From contig JAEYAL010000120.1 of the NCBI GenBank assembly GCA_023404805.1, positions 1 through 7,281 on the forward strand: DNA of 7,281 nt. The letters run 5' to 3'. The DNA comes from Actinomycetes bacterium (GTDB lineage Bacteria > Actinomycetota > Thermoleophilia > Solirubrobacterales > Solirubrobacteraceae). Under the pieces are notes generated by a model that searched no databases, was not told where the DNA came from, and saw nothing but the letters and a program-made list of their open reading frames with translations. Of the stretch, positions 1 to 7,281 are shown one piece after another (position 1 is the first letter of the stretch; the number at the start of each line of letters is the position of its first letter). A program made the translations under genes and the position numbers.

Positions 1-2
1 AG

Positions 3-1868
3 ACGCCGGCACCCGAGGCCGCGGCCGGCCTGACGATCACCGCCGACGCCGTCCGCCCGTCCGAACCGAGCGGCGCCGCTGACGCCCGCGAGCCGAACAC
101 CGCGCTCGGCGTCCTCTGGCGTGGCGCCGTCGCTGCGGCCGGCGTCGTCGCGCTGCTCGTCTGGCTGACGATGCCCGACTACCGCCAGCTCGCCGTCGCC
201 GTGCTTGCTGCCGCGATCACCGCCGGCGTGACCGTCGCCCTCACCGACCGCCGCGAAGCCTCGCGCCGCACCGCGATGATCGGCCGCGAGCACGAGCTGC
301 GCCTGCGTGAGCGGCAGCTCGTCCACGCCCAGCACGCGCTGGAGCGCGAGCGCAGCCGCGTGGCGCTGTTCCAGCGCGCCGCCGAGGGGCTGCGCGGCCA
401 GCGCGAGATCGGCGCCATCGCGACCGCTGGCCTGGAGCTCATCACAACCGCGTCGGCCGCCGACTGCGGCGCCATCTACTTGCGCCCCGACGACCGCGAC
501 GAGTTCCAGCTCGCGGGCGTGCGCGGGATCGCCCCTGAGCGGGTCCCCCACCCGAACAAGTTCGCGACGCACAGCGCCGGCCGCGAGGCCCTGGGCGGCC
601 TGCGCGCGATGGCGACGACGCATGGCCCGTCTGGCGCGATCCACGAGCTCGGGCACCGCATCCGCGTCGAGTCGTTTATCCCGATCGTGCGCCGTGGCCG
701 CGCGATCGGCCTGGTCTGGACGGCCCGCACCGAGGGGCAGCCCTTCAGCGTGCCGGAGCTGGCGACGGCCGGCGGCATCGCCGACCTCGTCGCCGCCGAG
801 ATCACCGGCGCCAGCGCGCTCGCCCGCGCGATCGACGCGGCCCGCATCTCGCAGATCATGATCGAGCACGCTCCGGATCCGGTGGCGCTCTTCTCGGCCA
901 GCGGCAAGGTCTTGGTGGAGAACCCGCCGATGGCGCTGCTGCGCGGCAAGGCGCTCGCCGTCGACGTACCCGAGACGATGCGCCAGGGCGAGATCCGCGA
1001 CGAGGTCGTCACCGACGCCGGCCGCCGCGTCCTCACCCGCTACGCCACGCCGGTGACCGACGGCGAGGGCCGCCCGATCGGCCGGCTGGTCGCCCTGCGC
1101 GACGTGACGGCCGAGCGCGAGGCGGACCGCCTCAAGGACGAGTTCTTCGCGCTCGTCTCCCACGAGCTGCGCACGCCGCTGACGTCGATGCTCGGCTACC
1201 TCGAGCTCGTCCGCGACGAGCAGCTCTCTGAGGACGGCCTGGAGTTCATCGACGTGATCGAGCGCAACGCGCACCGCTTGCAGCGCGTCGTCGGCGACCT
1301 GCTGTTCGTCGCGCGCTTCGAGGCGGGCCACATCCCGATCCTCGAGGGCCCGCTCGACGTGCGCGTGCTGTGCGACGAGGCGATCGCCGCCGCCGTCCCG
1401 GCCGCCGACCGCGCCGGAGTGCGCCTGCAGCTCGACGCCGACCGGACCGCCTTCCTCGACGCCGACCGCGACCGCCTCGGCCAGACCCTCGACAACCTGA
1501 TCAACAACGCGATCAAGTTCACCCCGCAGGGCGGCGACGTGACGCTCCGGCTGCGCGACCGCGGCGACTCCGTCGTCGTCGAGGTGCAGGACTCCGGCGA
1601 GGGCATCGACCCCGACGAGATCGACAACATCTTCAAGCGCTTCTACCGCTCCGGCCGCGTCGTGCGGCGGGCGGTCCCTGGCGCGGGCCTCGGCCTGACC
1701 ATCGTGCGCTCCATCGTCGAGGCGCACGGCGGCACCGTGCGGGTCACGTCCCGCCTCGGACGCGGCTCGACGTTCACCGTCACCCTCCCGCGCGAGCGCG
1801 ACCGCTCCGCGGTCAACGTGCCGGTCTACGACGCCGTGCAGGCCGCAGAGCCGCCGCAGGCGGCGTAG
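3..1868 (+). CDS. Membrane-bound hybrid-input sensor histidine kinase (GAF-PAS-HisKA-HATPase_c), 5' partial
   Basis: Likely a two-component sensor kinase that autophosphorylates a His and passes the phosphate to a response regulator. The frame is open from the window edge, so the start lies upstream. The first in-window ATG (171) sits between two hydrophobic helices and has no Shine-Dalgarno, and no ATG/GTG/TTG precedes it in frame, so it is not the start. Counting from the codon at 3: TM helices at about residues 40-56 and 62-80, then a charged coiled-coil linker (about 82-130), GAF (about 135-270), PAS (about 278-370), HisKA with H-box SHELRTPL (phospho-acceptor His387, codon at 1161), N-box NLINNAIKF (Asn502), G1 box DSGEGI (Asp530), F-box FKRFYR and G2 box GAGLGL (560-565). 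All catalytic boxes are intact. No extracellular sensor domain is visible; ligand sensing is probably cytoplasmic through GAF/PAS. The gene converges on a response regulator gene encoded on the minus strand, a possible but unproven partner. It ends in TAG. Confidence 0.93.
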   Translation, partial: TPAPEAAAGLTITADAVRPSEPSGAADAREPNTALGVLWRGAVAAAGVVALLVWLTMPDYRQLAVAVLAAAITAGVTVALTDRREASRRTAMIGREHELRLRERQLVHAQHALERERSRVALFQRAAEGLRGQREIGAIATAGLELITTASAADCGAIYLRPDDRDEFQLAGVRGIAPERVPHPNKFATHSAGREALGGLRAMATTHGPSGAIHELGHRIRVESFIPIVRRGRAIGLVWTARTEGQPFSVPELATAGGIADLVAAEITGASALARAIDAARISQIMIEHAPDPVALFSASGKVLVENPPMALLRGKALAVDVPETMRQGEIRDEVVTDAGRRVLTRYATPVTDGEGRPIGRLVALRDVTAEREADRLKDEFFALVSHELRTPLTSMLGYLELVRDEQLSEDGLEFIDVIERNAHRLQRVVGDLLFVARFEAGHIPILEGPLDVRVLCDEAIAAAVPAADRAGVRLQLDADRTAFLDADRDRLGQTLDNLINNAIKFTPQGGDVTLRLRDRGDSVVVEVQDSGEGIDPDEIDNIFKRFYRSGRVVRRAVPGAGLGLTIVRSIVEAHGGTVRVTSRLGRGSTFTVTLPRERDRSAVNVPVYDAVQAAEPPQAA

Positions 1869-1874
1869 GGCCGA

Positions 1875-1888
1875 GCGGCGTAGGCCGC
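1875..1888 (+). terminator. Weak candidate terminator hairpin after the histidine kinase
   Basis: GCGGC-GTAG-GCCGC forms a 5-bp stem with a 4-base loop, 7 bases past the kinase stop codon. There is no T-tract, so it is only a weak intrinsic-terminator candidate. Such T-less GC hairpins are common in high-GC actinomycetes. Confidence 0.25.
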
Positions 1889-1930
1889 CGTCGGCCGTAG
1901 GCGCCGCAGTCGGCCGTCCCTCGGCCGCAG

Positions 1931-2056
1931 CCCAAGCGGCGCCGGCGGGCCGGTCGCGCGGAATACACAACCTGTGGCGTCCAGCCGACCGCCCCCAAGC
2001 GGCGCCGGCGGGCCGGTCGCGTGGAGTACACAACCTGTGGCGTCCAGCCGACCGCC
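1931..2056. repeat. 63-bp tandem direct repeat, two copies
   Basis: Copy 1 is 1931-1993 and copy 2 is 1994-2056. They are directly abutting and differ at only two bases (C1959/T2022 and A1963/G2026), so they are about 97% identical. Each starts CCCAAGCGGCGCC, contains an A/T-richer core TACACAACCTGTGG, and ends CCGACCGCC. The core holds a small dyad, CACA-ACC-TGTG. Two copies that nearly identical in non-coding DNA point to a recent duplication or a maintained element. No gene can be assigned to it. Confidence 0.9.
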
Positions 2057-2133
2057 TTCGATGGCGCCGCAGCCGCGTCGACCCAGAGCATCCGGCCTAA
2101 ACACCGCGGCGGGCCTGACGGAGCAGCAGAAGA

Positions 2134-2151
2134 CGAAGCGCGCTCGCTTCG
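2134..2151. other. Perfect 7-bp hairpin CGAAGCG/CGCTTCG
   Basis: CGAAGCG-CGCT-CGCTTCG gives a perfect 7-bp stem with a 4-base loop. It overlaps the outer end of the long inverted repeat's left arm. Its function is unknown; it is too short and T-less to be called a terminator. Confidence 0.4.
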
Positions 2152-2321
2152 GCCTGTGCCGGGCGTCGTCGGCCACGAAGGCGCGGAGCGGTGGTGGCCC
2201 CGGGCGGACCGTTGCGACCGCAGTGACCGAGCGCCAGCGAGGGAGCGGAAGGGTGTCCGAACGGGGCCACCCCCGCTCCGCGCCGGGGCCCACCAACTCA
2301 CTCGGCGCAGAACGAAGCGAG
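2143..2321. repeat. Long imperfect inverted repeat (67-nt arms, 45-nt spacer)
   Basis: The left arm 2143-2209 and right arm 2255-2321 are inverted copies in gap-free register (paired coordinates sum to 4464). The inner 30 bases (2180-2209 against 2255-2284) match at 27 of 30 positions. The outer 9 bases (CTCGCTTCG against CGAAGCGAG) match perfectly. The 28 bases between are diverged but of equal length. As RNA it would form a long hairpin. The right arm can instead fold locally: GGAGCGG-AA-GGGTG (2242-2255) pairs with CACCC-CCGCTCC (2268-2279), which excludes part of the long pairing. It may be a bidirectional terminator, a palindromic mobile-element remnant, or a structured RNA. Confidence 0.8.
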
Positions 2322-2439
2322 GCCGGAGCACCTTCTTGGTGTTACGGCCTCGCCCGACCCCGTGCGCCGCTCCCTGAGAGATCGAGCAGCGCAGCGAAGT
2401 TGCCCCCGCGGGCGCGCCGTTCCCAGCCGGCGCCCGTGA

Positions 2440-2456
2440 GGCGCGCGGCGCGCGCC
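2440..2456 (-). terminator. Candidate terminator hairpin after the response regulator
   Basis: On the minus strand GGCGCGC-GCC-GCGCGCC makes a perfect 7-bp all-GC stem with a 3-base loop, 18 bases downstream of the response-regulator stop codon. No T-run follows. It is a plausible operon end but rests on stem strength and position only. Confidence 0.45.
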
Positions 2457-2474
2457 CCTGGGGAATCTGTGTCC

Positions 2475-3310
<836 letters not shown>

Positions 3311-3314
<4 letters not shown>

Positions 3315-5932
3315 CGTGCTGCCCCTCCTGGAACAACGCCGCCGCGACGCATCAATTCGGTGGCGTCCTCGATGGTCAGTGGTCGTGCAAAGTGGAATCC
3401 CTGGGCGAGTCCACAGCCCAGGACGCGCAGCATCTGAGCCTGCTGCGCCGTTTCGACGCCCTCGGCGACGGCGTCGATGTTGAGTGCGTTCGCCATCTGG
3501 ACGAGCGCGGACACGAGCAGCGCGTCCTGGCGCCGCTCTCCAAGTTCGGAGACGAAGGACCGGTCGATCTTCAAGGCGTCTACCTCGAACCGGCGCAGGT
3601 ACGACAGCGACGAGTAGCCGGTGCCGAAGTCGTCGAGCATGATCCGCACGCCTTGCTTGCGCAGGCCGGTGAGGATGTCGACGGCGTCCTCCTGCTCGAT
3701 CAGGACCGACTCGGTCACCTCGAGCGCGAGCGACGTCGCCGGGAGGCCAGAGTCGGCGAGCGCGTCGACGACGGTCTGGCTGATGGCGCGGTCGCCGAGC
3801 TGGCGGGCTGACAGGTTGACCGACAGCTGGAAGGGGCGCGGGAGGTCGAAGTCGCGCAGCCACTGGGCGGCCTGCGTCGTCGCCTCGCGCAGCACCCACT
3901 CCCCCAGGCCGACGATCAGCCCGGACTCCTCAGCGATGGTGATGAAGTCGCCGGGGCCGACGAGGCCGCGCTCGGGGTGCTGCCACCGCACGAGCGCCTC
4001 GACGCCTTCGATGAAGCCGGTCCGCAGGTCGACGATCGGCTGGTAGCGCAGGCTCAGCTCGCCGCGGTCCACTGCGCCGCGCAGCTCGCGCTCCGTGCGG
4101 ACCCGCTCGGTGACGCGCTCGCGCAGCGACCGGTCGAAGACTTCGATGCGGTTGCGGCCGAGCTCCTTCGCGCGGAACGTCGCGGCGTCCGCGTCGCTGA
4201 GCAGCTCCTGCGGCGTGGCGTCGGTGGTCGCGATCGTGAGGCCGATCGACACGCTCAGCACATGCTCCTCGCCGGCGGCCGCGAACGGCTCGGCAAAGGC
4301 GTCGAGGATCGCCTCGGCGAGCAGCATCGGGTCAGACTCGTCGTCGACTTCGCCGCAGACGATCACGAACTCGTCGCCGGAGAGGCGGGCAATCGTGTCG
4401 CCCGGCCGCACCACGGACTGCAGCCGCGGCACCACGGCGGTGAGGAGGCGGTCGCCGACGTCGTGGCCGAGCGTGTCGTTGACGAACTTGAAGTGGTCGA
4501 TGTCGAGCACGAGCACGCCGGTCAGCAGGCCGAGCTTGCGGTCGCGGTCGAGGGCCTGCTCGAGGCGGTCGACGAGCAGCGTCAGCGTCGGCAGGCCGGT
4601 CAGGCGGTCGTGCAGGTCGAGGCGGCGGCGCTCGGCCTCCTCTTCCCAGCGGTGCAGCGCTTCGCCGTAGGTCCGCGCGACCTCCTCGACGAACTCCCGC
4701 TCGGCCGGGTCCCACTCGCCCGCCTGCGGCCGGTACACGCCGATCGCGCCAACGACCTCTCCGCCGGAGTAGACCGGCACGCCGAGGCCCGCGAGGATGC
4801 CGGCGGCGTCGAGCGACGGCGTCTTGAAGATGTCGCTCTCGGACCAGTCGCCGATGGCGTGGGTCTCGCCGGAGCGGACGGCGTGCCCGATCACCGTGTT
4901 GTCGTTGACGATGTCGACCGCCGGGAGCTGGCCCGGAGCCCAGCCGAGCGACGCGCGCGTGCGGAAGGTCTCGTGGTCGTCGCGCAAGTCCGCGATGAGC
5001 ACGTGCGTGGAGAACGTGGTCGACCCGACCGCGGTGAGGATGTCGGCCTCGACCTCGTCCTGCGACCCGCCGCGGGAGATGAGCGCCCGGAGCCGCGACA
5101 GCAGCCGCTGCTGCGTGTTGAGCCAGCGCAGGCGGGCGTCCGGCGCGGCCGCGTCGTGGGGCACGATCAGACACGAGAAGCCGATCGCGTTGCCAGCGCT
5201 GTCGCGCACGGGAGAGGGGTCGACGTCGACGGCGATCGGCTCGCCGTCGGCGCGCGCGAAGAAGCTCGCGAAGCGCGGGTACTCCTGCCCGTTCATCGTC
5301 TCGTCGATCAGGGCCTTCGTCTCGGCCGCGCGCTCCGGGAGCAGCTCGGGCAGCGGCGTGCCGATCACGTCGTCGGCCTTCCAGCCGAGCAGCTCCTCGA
5401 TCGCCGGGTTCCAGGTCGTGATGACACCGTGGGCGTCGGTGGCCAGGATCGCGTTGCGTGACGAGGTGACGACGGCGGCGATGCGGTCGTGGCGGTCGAG
5501 CATCCCGGCGACGGCGGCGCGGGCGCGGTGTTCTTCGCCAAGGTCCGTCAGCTGGACGAGGAGCAGCGGCGCTTGCCCCTGTTCCACGACCGCGCTGGTG
5601 GACGAGCGGAACCACGCGGTCTGGCCGTCGGGGCGCTCGTAGCTGAACTCCGGCGACCCCAGGATCGCCCGGTCGCCGACCAGGAGGGCGTCGAGGGCGC
5701 GGTCGGCGGCGGCGCGGTCGCGCGGCGTGGCGAAGCGGGTCCAGTGGCTCCCGACGAGGTCCTCTGGCGAGGACCCGAGCAGCGAGGCGACGCGCAGATT
5801 GGCGCGCACGATGAGGCCCGAGACGTCGAGCAAGACCATCGCGACGGGCGACAGATCGAACGATTCGCGCATGCCGCCAGCGAAGACGCGGGGCACGGTC
5901 GCGGTGGTCGTTGGGTCTGGCGGGCTGGGCAC
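3311..5932 (-). CDS. PAS-PAS-GAF-GGDEF-EAL cyclic-di-GMP turnover protein
   Basis: A bifunctional-type c-di-GMP enzyme of 873 aa with no TM segment or signal peptide, so probably cytosolic. Order: PAS1 (about 22-130), PAS2 (about 145-258), GAF (about 275-425), GGDEF (about 436-600), EAL (about 612-860). The GGDEF domain has DIDHFKFVND (Asp477) and an active-site loop SGDEF (518-522), where Ser replaces the first Gly. An RxxD inhibitory site (RPGD, 509-512) sits five residues upstream. The EAL domain keeps the expected catalytic set: EALVRW (Glu645), Asn706, Glu738, DDFGTGYSSL (Asp767/Asp768), Lys788, Glu824 (AEGVET) and Gln844. Phosphodiesterase activity is therefore well supported; cyclase activity is possible but less certain. 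The start is ambiguous: GTG 5932 has GAGGGG only 17 bases upstream, and ATG at 5872 (MRESFDL, just before PAS1) is an alternative. An in-frame TGA about 80 bases upstream limits extension. The stop overlaps the regulator start (ATGA). Confidence 0.95.
3322..3329 (-). promoter_or_regulatory. Shine-Dalgarno of the response regulator
   Basis: Read on the minus strand this is AGGAGGGG, 7 bases before the ATG at 3314. It lies inside the last codons of the upstream GGDEF-EAL gene and fixes the regulator start, together with the ATGA stop/start overlap. Confidence 0.85.
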
Positions 5933-6062
5933 GAAGCGTGAGCGGTACCCCTCATACCGGCGAAAAGCACGACGGCAGCACGCATTTCGCGAGCGAAGGG
6001 TTCTCTTTCATACTTTCGGCCCCTGCGCCCGTTAGTTGAGCGTTTGGTATGAAAGTTGGCGC
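5933..6062 (-). promoter_or_regulatory. Leader/promoter region of the c-di-GMP operon with inverted TCATAC elements
   Basis: This 130-base gap lies upstream of the GGDEF-EAL gene and is visibly more A/T-rich than its surroundings. It contains a perfect 9-bp inverted repeat, CTTTCATAC (6005-6013) and GTATGAAAG (6047-6055). The centres are 42 bases apart, about four helical turns. A third related element, CCTCATACC, lies at 5950-5958 near the start codon. A small TTCGC-GA-GCGAA palindrome lies at 5986-5997. This fits an operator with paired half-sites or a stem-bounded leader RNA. I cannot place a confident -35/-10 pair, and I do not recognise a known riboswitch, including the c-di-GMP classes. 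Confidence 0.45.
6005..6055. repeat. Perfect 9-bp inverted repeat CTTTCATAC/GTATGAAAG
   Basis: The arms are 6005-6013 and 6047-6055, separated by 33 bases. Such A/T-containing 9-mers in perfect inversion are uncommon in DNA this GC-rich. It lies 73 bases upstream of the GGDEF-EAL start. Confidence 0.75.
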
Positions 6063-6070
6063 TCAGCGCC
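6058..6070 (-). terminator. Weak hairpin overlapping the LOG-family stop codon
   Basis: On the minus strand GGCGC-TGA-GCGCC forms a 5-bp stem whose loop is the TGA stop codon itself, followed by AACTTTC. It is a weak terminator candidate. If it does not terminate, transcription could run on into the c-di-GMP operon. Confidence 0.25.
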
Positions 6071-6872
6071 GAGAAACGGCTGCGCTCGCCTCGCTGCAGA
6101 TCAGCGCGACCTCTTCTGGATCGTCGACAACCTTGAGCAGCTGCAGGTCGCCTTCGTCGATCACGCCGCGCGACAGCATCTGGGTCTGGGTCCACTCCAA
6201 GAGCCCGCCCCAGTAGCCGCTGTCCATCAGGATCACCGGGCGCTGGCGTACCTTGCCGGTCTGGATCAGGCAGATCGTCTCAAACAGCTCATCGAGCGTG
6301 CCGTAGCCCCCGGGCACGACGACGAACGCGCAGGCGTAGCGCACGAAACAGACCTTGCGCGCGAAGAAGTAGTTGAAGCCGACGTCGAGGTCGACGTAGG
6401 GGTTGGTGCCCTGTTCGAACGGCAGCTCGATCCGCAGCCCGACCGACAGCGCGCCGGCGTCGCGGGCCCCGCGGTTGGCAGCTTCCATCGCACCGGGCCC
6501 GCCGCCCGTGATCACGGTGAGGCCAGCTTCGCCGAGCGTCTTGCCGAGGTGCCGCGCCGACTCGTAGTCGGGCGAGCCGTCGGCCGGGCGCGCGGAGCCG
6601 AACACGGTCACGCCGTGCCCGATCGGCTTCAGCATCGCGAACGCGCGGCGGATCTCGGCCGAGATCTTCTCGACGCGCTGCTCATCGGTGACCTGCGAGA
6701 CGACCGCCGGCTCCTCGGCGGCGATGAGCTCCTCGTCGACCGTCTGCGGCTCGCGCGGCTCGGCGCTTGGCGGCAGCGGCACGACCCGCGGGTCGAACGC
6801 GCCCCAGTCCAGCTCCAGGTCCTGCGGCGCCGAAGCGTCGTCGTCGGCCCCGAATGTGAGGTCATCGGTCAT
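6063..6872 (-). CDS. LOG/TIGR00730-family Rossmann protein (probable nucleotide 5'-monophosphate phosphoribohydrolase)
   Basis: A 269-aa cytosolic protein of the LOG (lysine-decarboxylase-like) family, which cleaves the N-glycosidic bond of nucleoside monophosphates to release base and ribose 5-phosphate. Older annotations call these lysine decarboxylases, without biochemical support. Seen here: a polar, acidic N-terminal extension (about 1-65), the first strand and loop VTVFGSARP (88-96), the nucleotide-binding loop TGGGPGAMEAANRGA (122-136), and the family signature PGGYGTLDE (187-195). The ATG at 6872 (MTDDLTFGAD) is preferred; the frame stays open to a GTG at 6911, which would add 13 residues with no better ribosome binding site. 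Neither start has a clear Shine-Dalgarno. The exact substrate, and whether it acts in cytokinin-like metabolism or purine salvage, cannot be told. It is on the same strand as the M20 peptidase upstream (91-base gap) and the c-di-GMP gene downstream. Confidence 0.9.
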   Translation of the reverse strand: MTDDLTFGADDDASAPQDLELDWGAFDPRVVPLPPSAEPREPQTVDEELIAAEEPAVVSQVTDEQRVEKISAEIRRAFAMLKPIGHGVTVFGSARPADGSPDYESARHLGKTLGEAGLTVITGGGPGAMEAANRGARDAGALSVGLRIELPFEQGTNPYVDLDVGFNYFFARKVCFVRYACAFVVVPGGYGTLDELFETICLIQTGKVRQRPVILMDSGYWGGLLEWTQTQMLSRGVIDEGDLQLLKVVDDPEEVALICSEASAAVSRR

Positions 6873-6963
6873 CGCCCCATGGTGCCAGGGCGATGGCCGG
6901 CCCATCACCACATGGACGATTCAGAAACCGGCGCGGCTGCCGAATGCCCCGCTCTCTGGCGGA

Positions 6964-7281
6964 TCAGGCGCCGGTGTCGAGCACGACCGCGAGGATGGCG
7001 AGCGCCACTTCGCTGCGCGGCAGCAGGCTCGACGCCAGCAGGTGCTCATGCGGCGCGTGGGAGCCCTCCCCGAGCGGGCCGAGGCCGTCGATAGTGAGCG
7101 GCACGACACCTGCAATGTGGCTGGCGTCGCTGGCGCCACCGCGTGACGCCGCGACGATCGGGCGCCCGAGCGCAGCGGAGGCCGCGTCGAGCACGGGCCG
7201 CGCCTGCACCTCGGCGTCCATCCCCGGCCAGCTGCGGCCGATGCGCGCTTCGAGCGCCACGCCGCGCACCTCGCCCGGCAC
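6964..7281 (-). CDS. M20-family metallopeptidase (carboxypeptidase G2/ArgE/DapE-like), C-terminal fragment
   Basis: Only the last 105 residues are in the window; the family is usually 370-420 aa, so the start lies right of position 7281. The GTG at the very edge is just a Val codon. Seen: RGGASDASHIAG followed by TIDGLGPLGEGSHAPHEH and SLLPRSEVALAILAVVL. This is the typical C-terminal pattern of M20 enzymes, in which the His of the GEGSHAPHE stretch is a metal ligand and the SDA segment belongs to the second half of the catalytic domain. These enzymes are cytosolic or secreted zinc hydrolases that cut C-terminal amino acids, N-acyl amino acids or short peptides; substrate specificity cannot be read from this piece. 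The resemblance is closest to the glutamate carboxypeptidase branch. It ends at TGA (6964-6966). Confidence 0.88.
   Translation of the reverse strand: MPGEVRGVALEARIGRSWPGMDAEVQARPVLDAASAALGRPIVAASRGGASDASHIAGVVPLTIDGLGPLGEGSHAPHEHLLASSLLPRSEVALAILAVVLDTGA

Larger units (their letters stand above)
1869..2474. other. Repeat-rich intergenic region between convergent genes
   Basis: This 606-base gap lies between the 3' ends of the kinase and the response regulator. Several reading frames are open on both strands, but their translations are Arg/Pro/Ala/Gly-rich, match no family I recognise, and lack convincing ribosome binding sites. I see no gene. It holds a 63-bp tandem repeat (1931-2056), a long inverted repeat (2143-2321), and GC-rich hairpins near each flanking stop codon. 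Positions 1869-1930 carry short repeated TCGGCCG units. Positions 2322-2439 show only a small CACC-TTCTT-GGTG hairpin (2329-2341). Confidence 0.75.

Noticed and set aside
1931..2056. CRISPR-like array
   Set aside because: There are only two directly abutting copies with no spacers, and no cas genes nearby.
1826..2296. 156-residue minus-strand open frame containing two 21-residue repeats
   Set aside because: The peptide repeat is a by-product of the 63-bp DNA repeat. It runs into the 3' end of the kinase gene antisense and has no recognisable domain.
2021..2377. 118-residue plus-strand open frame starting inside the 63-bp repeat
   Set aside because: It starts at a GTG with no Shine-Dalgarno, crosses both arms of the inverted repeat, and has low-complexity composition. 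Open frames are frequent by chance at this GC content.
3977..5461. 494-residue plus-strand open frame antisense to the GGDEF-EAL gene
   Set aside because: It is a mirror frame of a high-GC coding sequence; composition is dominated by Arg/Val/Ala/Glu with no family features, while the minus strand carries complete catalytic motifs.
5933..6062. c-di-GMP (GEMM) riboswitch upstream of the c-di-GMP gene
   Set aside because: The tempting context is not matched by the conserved core sequences of known c-di-GMP riboswitches; only the outer stem is evident.
6873..6911. Longer LOG-family N-terminus from the GTG at 6911
   Set aside because: The 13 extra residues have no family character and no ribosome binding site supports that start, although it cannot be excluded.
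6036..7094. 352-residue plus-strand open frame antisense to the LOG-family gene
   Set aside because: It is a shadow of the minus-strand LOG and M20 genes, which have clear family signatures.

Overview
The window is about 70% GC and densely coding, with strong G/C bias at third codon positions. Together with the gene families this suggests a high-GC actinomycete, perhaps a Thermoleophilia/Solirubrobacterales-type soil bacterium. That placement is an inference from composition and protein style; no phylogenetic marker gene is present.

Layout. (1) Positions 3-1868, plus strand: the larger part of a membrane-anchored sensor histidine kinase (two TM helices, coiled coil, GAF, PAS, HisKA, HATPase_c) whose start lies left of the window. 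(2) Positions 1869-2474: a 606-base gap between convergent genes with no convincing gene. It is rich in repeats: a 63-bp tandem duplication, a 67-nt inverted repeat around a 45-nt spacer, and several GC hairpins. (3) Positions 5932-2475, minus strand: a two-gene signalling operon. A PAS-PAS-GAF-GGDEF-EAL cyclic-di-GMP protein is followed, with a 4-base ATGA overlap, by an OmpR/PhoB-type response regulator carrying an unusual Ala-Pro-rich C-terminal tail. (4) Positions 5933-6062: a leader region with TCATAC-type elements and a perfect 9-bp inverted repeat. (5) Positions 6872-6063, minus strand: a LOG/TIGR00730-family Rossmann protein, a probable nucleotide phosphoribohydrolase. (6) Positions 7281-6964, minus strand: the C-terminal end of an M20-family metallopeptidase whose start lies right of the window.

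How the genes may work together. The histidine kinase, response regulator and c-di-GMP enzyme form a plausible local signalling cluster. The regulator and c-di-GMP enzyme are almost certainly translationally coupled. The kinase converges on them from the opposite strand and could be the regulator's partner, but the sequence does not prove it. The LOG-family and M20 genes look like ordinary metabolic neighbours on the same strand.

I found no tRNA, rRNA, CRISPR array, transposase or phage gene. The most unusual items are the repeat-rich convergent gap, the regulator's C-terminal tail (Ala-Pro linker ending in a short acidic-aromatic tip), and the inverted-repeat leader upstream of the c-di-GMP gene.
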